Both the position numbers and the translations under genes were made by a program. Shown here one piece after another: positions 17,811 through 25,921 of a stretch of DNA of 47,867 nt. Where the stretch lies: positions 1-47,867 of the forward strand of contig NZ_JADCKQ010000018.1 in NCBI RefSeq assembly GCF_016123485.1, in the 5' to 3' direction. The DNA is from Halocynthiibacter styelae (lineage in GTDB: Bacteria > Pseudomonadota > Alphaproteobacteria > Rhodobacterales > Rhodobacteraceae). The notes beneath the pieces were generated by a model that was not told the origin of the DNA, did no database searches, and worked only from the letters and a program-made list of their open reading frames with translations. Each line of letters starts with the position of its first letter. The first letter of the stretch is position 1.

Positions 17811-19372
17811 GTGACACGGGCGAAGCACCGGTTTTGTTGCATCTGGACGGGCTGACCAAAGCCTATCCCGGCGTTGTGGCCAATGACAGCGTCAGTTTTG
17901 ACATCCGTGAGGGCGAAGTTCACGCGCTTCTGGGGGAAAACGGCGCGGGCAAATCCACCCTTGTGAAAATGATCTATGGTCTTGTGAAACCCGACAGCGG
18001 CACAATGACCCTGCGCGGGCAGAGGTTTGAACCTTCTGAACCCCGGGCTGCACGTGCCGATGGCATTGCGATGGTGTTTCAGCATTTCTCGCTGTTTGAT
18101 GCGCTGAACGTGGCGGAGAATATTGCGCTTGGCATGGAAAAGCCGCCGAAGATGGGCGATCTGGCAGCAAAGATTAAAGAGGTCAGCGAAGAATATGGAT
18201 TGCCGCTGGATCCGCATGCGACCGTGGGTAATCTGTCTGCCGGGGAACGCCAGCGCGTGGAGATTATCCGTTGTCTACTGCAGGATCCGAAGCTTCTGAT
18301 CATGGATGAACCGACATCGGTTCTGACACCGCAGGAAGTTGAGATTCTGTTCGAAACCCTGCGTCAGCTGTCCCGTGAGGGCACCGCAATTCTTTATATC
18401 TCCCATAAGCTTGAAGAAATCCGCAGCCTTTGCGATGAGGCCACGGTTTTGCGCCTGGGCAAGGTTGTGGGCAGCTGCACACCCCGCGAAAAATCTGCGC
18501 GTGAACTGGCGGAAATGATGGTGGGTGAGGTTCTGCACGTGCCGGAACGCGCGGCCAAAGATGCGGGCGAGGTTGTATTGTCGGTTTCTGATCTGTCCGT
18601 GGACAGCCCAAACCCCTTTGGCACCAGCCTGAAGAACGTCAGTCTGGAAGTGCGCGCCGGTGAAATTCTGGGCATTGGCGGGGTTGCGGGAAATGGGCAG
18701 GATGAACTGCTGGCCGCGATTTCCGGCGAGGCAAAGACGGATCAGGGTGCCGTGACAGTGCATGGCAAAGCCGTGGGCAATCTGTCCCCGAATGAACGGC
18801 GCAAACTTGCAATCCTGGCGGCCCCCGAAGAACGCCTGGGCCACGCTGCGGCACCTGATATGAGCCTGATTGAAAACGCTCTGCTGACGGGGGCTGTGCG
18901 TAAAGATCTGACGAAATCCGGTTTTGTGAACTGGGGCGCATCCCGTGAATTTGCCCGGGAAATCATCAAGAAATTCGATGTACGCACGCCAGGATCAACA
19001 AATGCGGCGCGGTCTCTGTCCGGTGGCAACCTGCAGAAATTTGTTGTCGGTCGCGAAGTGCTGCAAGACCCGGATGTTCTGGTTGTGAACCAGCCGACCT
19101 GGGGTGTGGATGCCTCTGCCGCGGCCTCAATCCGGCAAAGCCTGTTGGATCTGGCAGAACGCGGGGCGGCGATCATTGTGATCAGCCAGGATCTGGATGA
19201 GTTGATGGAAATTTCTGATCGCTTTGCGGCTTTGAATGAAGGCTCCCTGTCAGATGCACGCCCGGCGGTCGGCCTGACAGTGGATGAAATCGGCCTGATG
19301 ATGGGCGGGGCCCATGGGATGGAAGTGGCACACAGCCACCCGGATGAACATCATGAAGGAGCCACATCATGA
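17807..19372 (+). CDS. ABC transporter ATP-binding protein, nucleoside/purine type (double ATPase)
   Basis: 521 aa with two fused nucleotide-binding domains, the form used by BMP/sugar-type importers. The first has Walker A GENGAGKST (43-51), signature LSAGERQRVEIIR and Walker B LLIMDEPTS. The second has a degenerate Walker A (GVAGNGQDE) with signature LSGGNLQKF, as is normal in this family. The adjacent BPD_transp_2 permeases, BMP protein and XDH genes indicate uptake of a nucleoside or purine base. The exact substrate is inferred. Confidence 0.92.
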   Translation: MSDTGEAPVLLHLDGLTKAYPGVVANDSVSFDIREGEVHALLGENGAGKSTLVKMIYGLVKPDSGTMTLRGQRFEPSEPRAARADGIAMVFQHFSLFDALNVAENIALGMEKPPKMGDLAAKIKEVSEEYGLPLDPHATVGNLSAGERQRVEIIRCLLQDPKLLIMDEPTSVLTPQEVEILFETLRQLSREGTAILYISHKLEEIRSLCDEATVLRLGKVVGSCTPREKSARELAEMMVGEVLHVPERAAKDAGEVVLSVSDLSVDSPNPFGTSLKNVSLEVRAGEILGIGGVAGNGQDELLAAISGEAKTDQGAVTVHGKAVGNLSPNERRKLAILAAPEERLGHAAAPDMSLIENALLTGAVRKDLTKSGFVNWGASREFAREIIKKFDVRTPGSTNAARSLSGGNLQKFVVGREVLQDPDVLVVNQPTWGVDASAAASIRQSLLDLAERGAAIIVISQDLDELMEISDRFAALNEGSLSDARPAVGLTVDEIGLMMGGAHGMEVAHSHPDEHHEGATS

Positions 19373-20448
19373 TCCGGCTTGAAAAACGCGCAACCCCTTC
19401 AAAACAGTGGTCTCTGGCTGCGCCTTTGCTGGCGGTTCTGCTGACGATGATCGCGGGGGGCTTTATGTTTGCCGCCCTGGGCAAAGACCCGGTGGAAGCG
19501 ATCCGCCTGATTTTCTGGGATCCGATTCTTGGTGAATTCGCGGATTATTTCCGCCCGCAACTGCTGGTGAAAGCCGGGCCGCTGATCCTGATTGCGATTG
19601 GTCTGTCTCTGGGCTTTCGGGCCGGCATCTGGAATATTGGCGCTGAGGGCCAGTATATTATGGGCGCGATTTTCGGCGCGGCGGTGGGGCTTGCGTTTTA
19701 TCCTGCAGAGCTTTGGATCATCTTCCCGCTGATGGTAATTGCGGGTGCCGTGGGCGGGACGCTCTGGGCGATGATCCCGGCGATCCTGAAGACGAAATTC
19801 AACACCAATGAAATCCTGACCTCGCTGATGCTGGTTTATATCGCCCAGGAAATCCTGAAATCCATGGCGAACGGATTGCTGAAAAACCCAGAGGGCCATG
19901 GCTTCCCGGGATCGCGCAACCTTGCGCATTATTCCGCGTCCTCAAACCCGGAACTGATCGCAGGCACCGGCATGCATTGGGGCGTGGTCGCCGCCTTTAT
20001 CGCGGTGATTGCAGCTTATATCCTGTTAAGCCGCCATATCCTGGGCTTTCAGATCCGCCTGACGGGCGAAAGCCCGCGTGCCGCACGTTTCGCATCCGTG
20101 CGCCCGAACCTGCTGATTGTGATCTGCATGGGGCTTTCCGGTGGGCTGGCTGGCCTTGCGGGCTTGTTTGAAGTCACCGGTCCCGCAGGCCAGATCACCG
20201 ATAAATTCAACGTCGGTTACGGTTTCACCGCGATTATCGTGGCATTCCTGGGCCGCCTGAACCCAATCGGCATTCTGCTGGCAGGGCTTCTGATGGCGCT
20301 GACTTATATCGGTGGTGAAATGGCGCAGCTGCAGCTGTCCATTCCAGCAGCCGCAATTCAGGCCTTCCAGGGGATGCTGTTGTTCTTCCTGCTGGCAATG
20401 GATGTGCTGACAAACTTCAGAATACGTTTCGGACGGGAGGCAGCGTAA
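19369..20448 (+). CDS. ABC transporter permease (nucleoside/purine type), first subunit
   Basis: 359 aa. It is polytopic, with about nine to ten hydrophobic segments, and shows the BPD_transp_2 signature region GLSLGFRAGIWNIGAEGQY (around residue 80) plus TNEILTSLMLVYIA. It forms the inner-membrane channel with the next gene product. The start overlaps the ATPase stop by 4 bp, and the stop overlaps the next start by 1 bp. Confidence 0.92.
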   Translation: MIRLEKRATPSKQWSLAAPLLAVLLTMIAGGFMFAALGKDPVEAIRLIFWDPILGEFADYFRPQLLVKAGPLILIAIGLSLGFRAGIWNIGAEGQYIMGAIFGAAVGLAFYPAELWIIFPLMVIAGAVGGTLWAMIPAILKTKFNTNEILTSLMLVYIAQEILKSMANGLLKNPEGHGFPGSRNLAHYSASSNPELIAGTGMHWGVVAAFIAVIAAYILLSRHILGFQIRLTGESPRAARFASVRPNLLIVICMGLSGGLAGLAGLFEVTGPAGQITDKFNVGYGFTAIIVAFLGRLNPIGILLAGLLMALTYIGGEMAQLQLSIPAAAIQAFQGMLLFFLLAMDVLTNFRIRFGREAA

Positions 20449-21380
20449 TGGATCTTTCTTCTTTTGACCCGGTGGTGCTGATCACCACCATGATGATCGC
20501 CGCAACACCTATTCTTCTGGCCGCACTTGGCGAACTTGTTGCTGAAAAAGCCGGCGTTCTGAACCTGGGTGTCGAAGGCATGATGATCTTCGGCGCGATC
20601 TGCGGTTTCATGATTGCTGTGAACACCGGCAGCCCGTTTCTGGGGTTCGTCGCAGCAGCCGTTGGCGGGGCGGTTCTGTCCCTGCTGTTTGGCCTGCTGA
20701 CGCAATATCTGCTGTCCAACCAGGTGGCGACCGGTCTTGCACTGACGCTGTTTGGTCTGGGGCTTTCTGCCCTTCTGGGGCAGAGCTATGCAGGCATCAA
20801 ACCACCATCCACGGAAAAGCTGGATCTGCCTGTTTTGTCTGATCTGCCCGTTGTCGGGCCAATCCTGTTCAGCCATGATCTGATGGTTTACTTTGCCATT
20901 GCTCTGGTCGCGGGCGTCTGGGCCGTGCTGAAATATACCCGTGCTGGTCTGATCCTGCGTGCGGTTGGTGAAAACCACGATGCCGCCCATGCACTTGGCT
21001 ATAAGGTAGTGCGCATCCGCCTGCTGGCGATCATGTTTGGCGGTGCCTGTGCAGGCCTTGGCGGGGCTTACCTGTCGCTGGTGCGTGTACCGCAATGGAC
21101 CGAAGGCATGACCGCAGGCGCGGGCTGGATTGCGCTGGCGATTGTTGTCTTTGCAAGCTGGAAGCCCTGGCGCGTTCTGCTGGGGGCCTGGCTGTTTGGT
21201 GGTGTGACCTTCCTGCAGCTTTACCTTCAGGCCGCGGGCGTTAGTATCCCGGTCGAATATCTGTCCATGTCGCCCTATGTCATCACAATTGTCGTTCTGG
21301 TGATCATGTCCGCAGATAAAAACAAAGCCGCGATGAATGCGCCTGCCTCGCTGGGCAAGCAATTCCACGCAACGCATTAA
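20448..21380 (+). CDS. ABC transporter permease (nucleoside/purine type), second subunit
   Basis: 310 aa, polytopic. It has the family signature near the N-terminus (LGELVAEKAGVLNLGVEGMM) and ALGYKVVRIRLLAIMFGGA in the cytoplasmic loop. It is the partner permease of the preceding gene. The TAATG junction gives a 1-bp overlap upstream. The channel gene follows after 11 bp. Confidence 0.92.
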   Translation: MDLSSFDPVVLITTMMIAATPILLAALGELVAEKAGVLNLGVEGMMIFGAICGFMIAVNTGSPFLGFVAAAVGGAVLSLLFGLLTQYLLSNQVATGLALTLFGLGLSALLGQSYAGIKPPSTEKLDLPVLSDLPVVGPILFSHDLMVYFAIALVAGVWAVLKYTRAGLILRAVGENHDAAHALGYKVVRIRLLAIMFGGACAGLGGAYLSLVRVPQWTEGMTAGAGWIALAIVVFASWKPWRVLLGAWLFGGVTFLQLYLQAAGVSIPVEYLSMSPYVITIVVLVIMSADKNKAAMNAPASLGKQFHATH

Positions 21381-21391
21381 AGGGTAAGACA

Positions 21392-22165
21392 GTGGCGCTG
21401 ACACGGCAGGACATCATTCTGATCCTTGACGGCGGCCACCCCACGGTTGGCTATACGGTTTCAACCGGGCTGAATGTGCTGATCGGCCTGTCCGCCGTTG
21501 CCATCGCGCTTGAAACCGTGCCGGGCCTGCCAGACTGGGCCGGAAGCCTTTTGTGGAAGTTCGAGGTCTTTATTCTCAGCGTGTTCATCCTGGAATATGC
21601 GCTGAAGGTGATCTGTTCCCCAAAACCGCTGAAATATATCTTCAGCTTCTGGGGCATCATTGATCTTCTGTCCTGTGCACCGGCCCTGGCTCTTCTGAAC
21701 CCGCACTGGCAGGCGGTGCGCACCCTGCGCCTGATGCGTATTTTACGGATGTTAAAGCCGTTCCATTCCTCACGGATCCTGTTTCGCCTGCGCGACGCCC
21801 TGCATCTGGTGAAAGGCGAACTTTACGTGTTTGGCATTCTGTCAGGCGTGATGCTTTATATCAGTTCGGTCGGGATCTATCTGTTTGAACATGACGCCCA
21901 GCCGGATGTCTTTACCTCAATCCCGGAAAGCTTCTGGTGGGCAATTGCATCGTTTACCACAGTGGGTTACGGGGATATGGTACCCATCACCACCGGCGGG
22001 CGTTTTTTTACCGCGATTGTGCTATTCATAGGGCTGGGAATCGTTGCCGTGCCTTCGGCGATCATCACCACCGCGTTGCTTGAAACGCAGACAAATCTGC
22101 GGCCACTGCGCGATGAAGAGAAGAATAAAACTGAACCTGACGACCAACACGGGAGAGATCAATGA
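21392..22165 (+). CDS. Voltage-gated-type potassium channel
   Basis: 257 aa. Six hydrophobic segments are arranged as in Kv channels. Segment 4 carries basic residues at every third position (R110, R113, R116, R119, K122). The pore loop contains the K+ selectivity filter TVGYGD (190-195). There is no cytoplasmic RCK domain; the tail after S6 is short and charged. The start is GTG at 21392, preceded by AAAGGG at good spacing, since the frame begins 11 bp after the permease stop. The 3' end overlaps the BMP gene by 4 bp, so this is a true operon member and not a stray insertion. Its role in purine uptake is unknown. Confidence 0.9.
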   Translation: MALTRQDIILILDGGHPTVGYTVSTGLNVLIGLSAVAIALETVPGLPDWAGSLLWKFEVFILSVFILEYALKVICSPKPLKYIFSFWGIIDLLSCAPALALLNPHWQAVRTLRLMRILRMLKPFHSSRILFRLRDALHLVKGELYVFGILSGVMLYISSVGIYLFEHDAQPDVFTSIPESFWWAIASFTTVGYGDMVPITTGGRFFTAIVLFIGLGIVAVPSAIITTALLETQTNLRPLRDEEKNKTEPDDQHGRDQ

Positions 22166-23235
22166 AATCTGTTAAATCCATTCTGGCAGGCGCAACCCTT
22201 GCGCTTGGCCTTGGCGGCGCGGCTTATGCCGAAGATCCGCTGAAAGTCGGCTTTGTTTATGTGGGCCCGATCGGTGACTTTGGCTGGTCCTATGAACACG
22301 ACCAGGGGCGTCTTGCTGTGGTAGAACACTTTGGCGACGCCGTTGAAACATCCTATGTGGAAAGCGTACCTGAAGGTGCGGACGCAGAACGTGTTCTGAC
22401 ACAGATGGCGCTGTCCGGTCATGACCTGATCTTCACCACCTCTTTCGGTTACATGGACCCGACCATCAACGTTGCGGCGAAATTCCCGGATGTGAAGTTT
22501 GAGCACGCCACCGGTTATAAAAACGCTGATAACGTATCGACATATTCCGCACGTTTCTATGAAGGCCGCGCCGTTCTGGGCACCATTGCCGGCCATATGA
22601 CCGAAACCAACCAGGTTGGTTACATCGCGTCATTCCCGATCCCGGAAGTGATCCGCGGCATCAACTCTGCTTACATCCATGCACAAAAAGTGAACCCCGA
22701 TGTCGAGTTCAAAATCGTCTGGGTGTACACTTGGTTTGATCCTGCGAAAGAAGCGGATGCGGCGACTGCTCTGATCGAGCAGGGCGTTGACGTGATCATG
22801 CAGCACACAGATTCCCCGGCAGCAATGACTATCGCGGAAGAGCGCGGCATCATGGCGTTTGGTCAGGCATCTGACATGGCACAATTCGGCCCGACAGCAC
22901 GTCTGTCTTCCATCATCGACGACTGGGCGCCTTACTATATCGCGCGCACCCAGGCTGTGATCGACGGCACATGGGAAAGCACAAGCACCTGGGATGGCAT
23001 CAAAGAAGGCATGGTTGAGATCGGTGAATTCTCTGACCGCGTTCCAGCTGAGGTTCAGGCAGAAGCACAGGCGATTTCTGACTCTATCGTGTCCGGCGAA
23101 TACCACGCATTTACTGGTCCTCTGAACAAGCAAGACGGTTCTGTCTGGCTGGCTGAGGGTGAGACCGCGGATGACGGAACACTCGCGGGTATGGACTTCT
23201 ATGTCGAAGGCGTTGAAGGCGACATTCCGAACTGA
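22162..23235 (+). CDS. BMP family ABC transporter substrate-binding protein
   Basis: 357 aa. A Sec signal (cleavage after AYA, residue 23) exports it to the periplasm. The mature protein starts EDPLKVGFVYVGPIGDFGW, with GWSYEHDQGR, TTSFGYMDP and FYEGRAVLGTIAGHM as in BmpA/PnrA-like purine nucleoside binders. It is the binding component for the preceding ATPase and permeases. It is the last gene of the operon rather than the first. Its overlap with the channel gene has GGGAGAG as ribosome-binding site. A terminator follows at 23262. Confidence 0.92.
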   Translation: MKSVKSILAGATLALGLGGAAYAEDPLKVGFVYVGPIGDFGWSYEHDQGRLAVVEHFGDAVETSYVESVPEGADAERVLTQMALSGHDLIFTTSFGYMDPTINVAAKFPDVKFEHATGYKNADNVSTYSARFYEGRAVLGTIAGHMTETNQVGYIASFPIPEVIRGINSAYIHAQKVNPDVEFKIVWVYTWFDPAKEADAATALIEQGVDVIMQHTDSPAAMTIAEERGIMAFGQASDMAQFGPTARLSSIIDDWAPYYIARTQAVIDGTWESTSTWDGIKEGMVEIGEFSDRVPAEVQAEAQAISDSIVSGEYHAFTGPLNKQDGSVWLAEGETADDGTLAGMDFYVEGVEGDIPN

Positions 23236-23261
23236 TCTTATTGATCCTGTTGAATTTTTCG

Positions 23262-23297
23262 ACGCTCCGGGCCAGTTGGTTCGGGGCGTTTTCTTTT
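23262..23297 (+). terminator. Terminator of the xdh-transporter operon
   Basis: ACGCTCCG (23262-23269) pairs with CGGGGCGT (23282-23289), including one G-T pair, followed by TTTTCTTTT. It lies 27 bp after the BMP stop, and the CCGGAAAA repeat begins right behind its T-tract. Confidence 0.8.
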
Positions 23298-23298
23298 G

Positions 23299-23346
23299 CC
23301 GGAAAACCGGAAAACCGGAAAACCGGAAAACCGGAAAACCGGAAAA
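23299..23346. repeat. Six perfect tandem copies of CCGGAAAA
   Basis: Octanucleotide units start at 23299, 23307, 23315, 23323, 23331 and 23339, with no mismatch over 48 bp. The array is between two terminators and outside any gene. A perfect short tandem repeat of this kind is prone to slippage and likely differs in copy number between strains. Confidence 0.95.
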
Positions 23347-23378
23347 CTTTTTATTTTCAATACCCTTATGTCAATACA

Positions 23379-23408
23379 AAAAGGCCCGGAGGTTTCTCCG
23401 GGCCTTTT
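23379..23408. terminator. Bidirectional terminator
   Basis: A 13-bp perfect stem (23379-23391 with 23396-23408, GTTT loop) has AAAA on one side and TTTT on the other. It ends the minus-strand small secreted-protein gene (stop at 23438) and can stop read-through from the purine operon. Confidence 0.85.
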
Positions 23409-23437
23409 CGTTTCATCAAAGTTATTAACTTTTAACC

Positions 23438-23749
23438 TTACCGGTCAGATGCATTCTCAGATGCCAGCTGGCCTGCGAACCATGCGGCTGCTACCGGGTT
23501 CACACCACCTTTGGAGGACAGGGTAGCGCCGACAGATGGGTTGGCTTGTGTCTCGATGCCAGTGCCGGCTTCAGCCGCCAGGTCTGCAAAGATTTCAACA
23601 GCTTCTGCAGTGACGGGGCTTGAGCGTTCAACAACAACACTTTCAATACCGGTGTTGTCCTGGGCGAAGTGAGCTTCAACATCTTTGGCACCAGCAAAAG
23701 CAGGAGCAGCAACAGTCAGGGCGAGGATGGATGCGATTACAGTTTTCAT
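23438..23749 (-). CDS. Small secreted protein of unknown function
   Basis: 103 aa. It has a clear Sec signal (MKTVIASILALTVAAPAFA, cleavage after residue 19). The mature 84 residues are acidic and Ala-rich, without cysteines. The middle (VTAEAVEIFADLAAEAG) should be helical. The end, NPVAAAWFAGQLASENA, recalls small roseobacter periplasmic proteins, but no family is named. AAGG lies about 10 bp before the ATG. It is monocistronic and shares the terminator at 23379-23408. Confidence 0.75.
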   Translation of the reverse strand: MKTVIASILALTVAAPAFAGAKDVEAHFAQDNTGIESVVVERSSPVTAEAVEIFADLAAEAGTGIETQANPSVGATLSSKGGVNPVAAAWFAGQLASENASDR

Positions 23750-24101
23750 AGCGTTAACCTTTCAAGGGTCTGGGTGTTTCGAATTTTGGAGGAAGTCTTT
23801 GTGCTTCCGATGTGATTGATTTGGGGGTGCTTCAGATCACCTTCAAGACACAGAACCGTGAGGATTGCGTTTTATATGTTCACACATGCACACCAATCTG
23901 TGAGCAGCTGAAACAGATAAATTCGACGGAATATCGCATGCACAACGTATGCACTTTCTATGCACATCTTATGCATATACGGGGAACGCGGCGTTCAGGA
24001 TTTGGTAAGAGATCACCCGAGACATCCTGACAGGTTCGACAGGCTTGCATTCCCCCCCATCCGCCCCGCATACAGAGGCTATAGACGCGAAAGGATTCAC
24101 T
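23750..24101. other. 352-bp divergent intergenic region
   Basis: It separates the minus-strand secreted-protein gene from the plus-strand perM-hdaA operon and must hold both promoters. The base composition is more A+T-rich than that of the flanking genes. The main structure is repeat cluster B (23936-23980), with another isolated CATGCACACCA at 23885. The frame toward perM has a TTG at 24045, but no evidence supports using it. Confidence 0.7.
23936..23980 (+). repeat. Phased 11-bp repeat cluster B (DnaA-box-like) upstream of perM-hdaA
   Basis: Four consecutive 11-bp units: CATGCACAACG, TATGCACTTTC, TATGCACATCT and TATGCATATAC (23937-23980). As 9-mers with 2-bp gaps, CTATGCACA (23958-23966) and TTATGCATA (23969-23977) each differ by one base from TTATNCACA; the outer units are weaker. 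The 21-mer at 23957-23977 is identical to 3260-3280. It ends about 120 bp before the perM start. Confidence 0.65.
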
Positions 24102-25205
24102 GTGGGATTACCAGTTAAAAGCCAGCTTAAATACTGGGGCATTGCCAGCGCCGTTTTTCTGATTGCTCTGTGGTACATCGGAAACGTCATGATGCCCTTC
24201 CTTCTGGGCGGTGCAATTGCCTATTTCCTGGATCCGGTTGCAGACCGTCTGGAAGAGGCAGGCCTGTCCCGGGTCAGCGCCACGGTTGTGATCTCGCTTG
24301 GTGCGATTCTGATGTTCCTGATCGTCGCCCTCACCGTTATCCCGATGCTGGTCACCCAGGCGATCTCACTGGTGGAAACCGCGCCAGAGCTGTTCATGCA
24401 GCTTGAAACCTTCCTCAGCAACAGGTTCCCCGGAATCATGGATGAAGGCGGGCCGATCAGCACCGCGCTTGCGAAAATCGGCGAAGTTGTTCAGGCACGC
24501 GGTGGGGAAATCCTGCAGGCGCTGCTGTCCTCAGCCCAGGGCGTTGTGAATATTGTCGTGCCGCTGGTGATTGCGCCGGTTGTGGCCTTTTATCTGCTGC
24601 TGGACTGGGATCGCATGGTGGAACAGGTGGATCGCCTGCTGCCCCGTGACCATGCCCCGGTGATCCGTCAGATTGCCAGTCAGATTGACCGCACCCTTGC
24701 GGCTTTCGTCCGCGGGCAAAGCACGGTTTGTCTGGTGCTGGGTACATTCTATGCGGTGTCCCTGATGTTTGTTGGCCTGAACTTCGGCATTGTGGCCGGT
24801 TTCATCGCGGGCCTGCTGACGTTTATCCCCTATGTCGGCGCATTGGTCGGCGGGGCCCTGGCGATTGGTCTGGCGCTGTTTCAGTTCTGGGGCGACTGGT
24901 GGTCTATCGGTCTGGTCGCAGGCATCTTTGCCGTTGGTCAGGTCCTGGAAGGCAATGTGATCACCCCGAAACTTGTCGGGAAATCCGTGGGGCTGCATCC
25001 GGTCTGGCTGATCTTTGCCCTGTCTGCCTTTGGCACGTTGTTTGGCTTTGTCGGCATGTTGGTTGCGGTGCCTGTTGCCGCCTCTATTGGTGTGATCGTA
25101 CGTTTTGTCATCAGCCAGTATGAAGACAGCCTCCTGTATCAGGGGCATGAGCGCTATGCGCTGACCCATCCTGAAGAAGCGGCTGAGGACAGCGACGAGG
25201 CATAA
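24102..25205 (+). CDS. AI-2E family transporter (PerM-like)
   Basis: 367 aa from a GTG at 24102, chosen because AAGGA sits 6-7 bp before it; the frame extends to a TTG at 24045 without ribosome-binding support. It is an inner-membrane protein with about eight hydrophobic segments. The conserved C-terminal region contains GFIAGLLTFIPYVGALVGG and QVLEGNVITPKLVGKSVGL. Members are permeases or exporters of unclear substrate; AI-2 export is shown only for a few. The TAATG junction couples it to hdaA. Confidence 0.88.
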   Translation: MGLPVKSQLKYWGIASAVFLIALWYIGNVMMPFLLGGAIAYFLDPVADRLEEAGLSRVSATVVISLGAILMFLIVALTVIPMLVTQAISLVETAPELFMQLETFLSNRFPGIMDEGGPISTALAKIGEVVQARGGEILQALLSSAQGVVNIVVPLVIAPVVAFYLLLDWDRMVEQVDRLLPRDHAPVIRQIASQIDRTLAAFVRGQSTVCLVLGTFYAVSLMFVGLNFGIVAGFIAGLLTFIPYVGALVGGALAIGLALFQFWGDWWSIGLVAGIFAVGQVLEGNVITPKLVGKSVGLHPVWLIFALSAFGTLFGFVGMLVAVPVAASIGVIVRFVISQYEDSLLYQGHERYALTHPEEAAEDSDEA

Positions 25206-25882
25206 TGCAGCTTAGCTTTGATCTTCCTCTTGCTCCGGCCATGGGCCGGGATGATTTTCTGGTTTCCGACAGCAATGCCGTGGCCTTTGCCGCGCTGGAA
25301 AACCCTGCGGCCTGGCCTGCGGGCAAGCTTGCGCTGATTGGCGGGGCCGGCAGTGGCAAGACGCATCTGGCCCATGTCTGGGCGCAGGATAATGAGGCGG
25401 TGATCACCGATGCCCGCCGGTTGAACACAGCGGACGTGGAAGCCCTGGCAAGCGCGCCGCTGGTTGTTGAGCATCTGGAAGACATCGCAGGCAACCCTTA
25501 CCTGGAGCGCGCGATGTTCCATCTGCACAATCTGACGCTGGCCAATCGCCAGCCCTTGCTGATCACGGGCCGGGAAGAGCCCACGCATTGGCCCATCGCC
25601 CTGCCGGATCTGAAAAGCCGGATGGCGGGCACACCGGCCATTCGCATTGATGCGCCGGATGATATGCTGCTGATGCAGGTGATGGTGAAACTGTTCACGG
25701 ATCGCGGCATTGATGTGAAAGCGCCCGTGGTGGATTACCTGGTGAAACGCATGGATCGCAGCCTGGGTGCGGTGCAGCAGCTTGTGCAGGCCCTGGATCA
25801 GGAAGCCCTGGCACGTGGCAAACCCATTGGTCTGCGTCTGGCCGGGGAAGTTCTGGACAATATTGCGCATGAGGGCGCATAA
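25205..25882 (+). CDS. hdaA: DnaA-inactivating protein HdaA
   Basis: 225 aa. It is a DnaA-related AAA+ protein without the DNA-binding domain, as in Hda/HdaA, which with the loaded sliding clamp triggers ATP hydrolysis by DnaA and blocks re-initiation. The beta-clamp motif QLSFDLP is at residues 2-8. Walker A is GGAGSGKTH (46-54). A C-terminal lid-like helix region (DRSLGAVQQLVQALDQEAL) follows. Its start overlaps the perM stop by 1 bp. Cluster B of DnaA-box-like repeats lies upstream of this operon, which would make a feedback link possible. Confidence 0.88.
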   Translation: MQLSFDLPLAPAMGRDDFLVSDSNAVAFAALENPAAWPAGKLALIGGAGSGKTHLAHVWAQDNEAVITDARRLNTADVEALASAPLVVEHLEDIAGNPYLERAMFHLHNLTLANRQPLLITGREEPTHWPIALPDLKSRMAGTPAIRIDAPDDMLLMQVMVKLFTDRGIDVKAPVVDYLVKRMDRSLGAVQQLVQALDQEALARGKPIGLRLAGEVLDNIAHEGA

Positions 25883-25921
25883 CGTCATTAAACCGTTACA
25901 TTCAGACGTCAGGAGGTTCCT

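Noticed and set aside
23299-23346. Possible CRISPR-like array
   Set aside because: The CCGGAAAA units are directly abutting with no spacers, so this is a simple tandem repeat.
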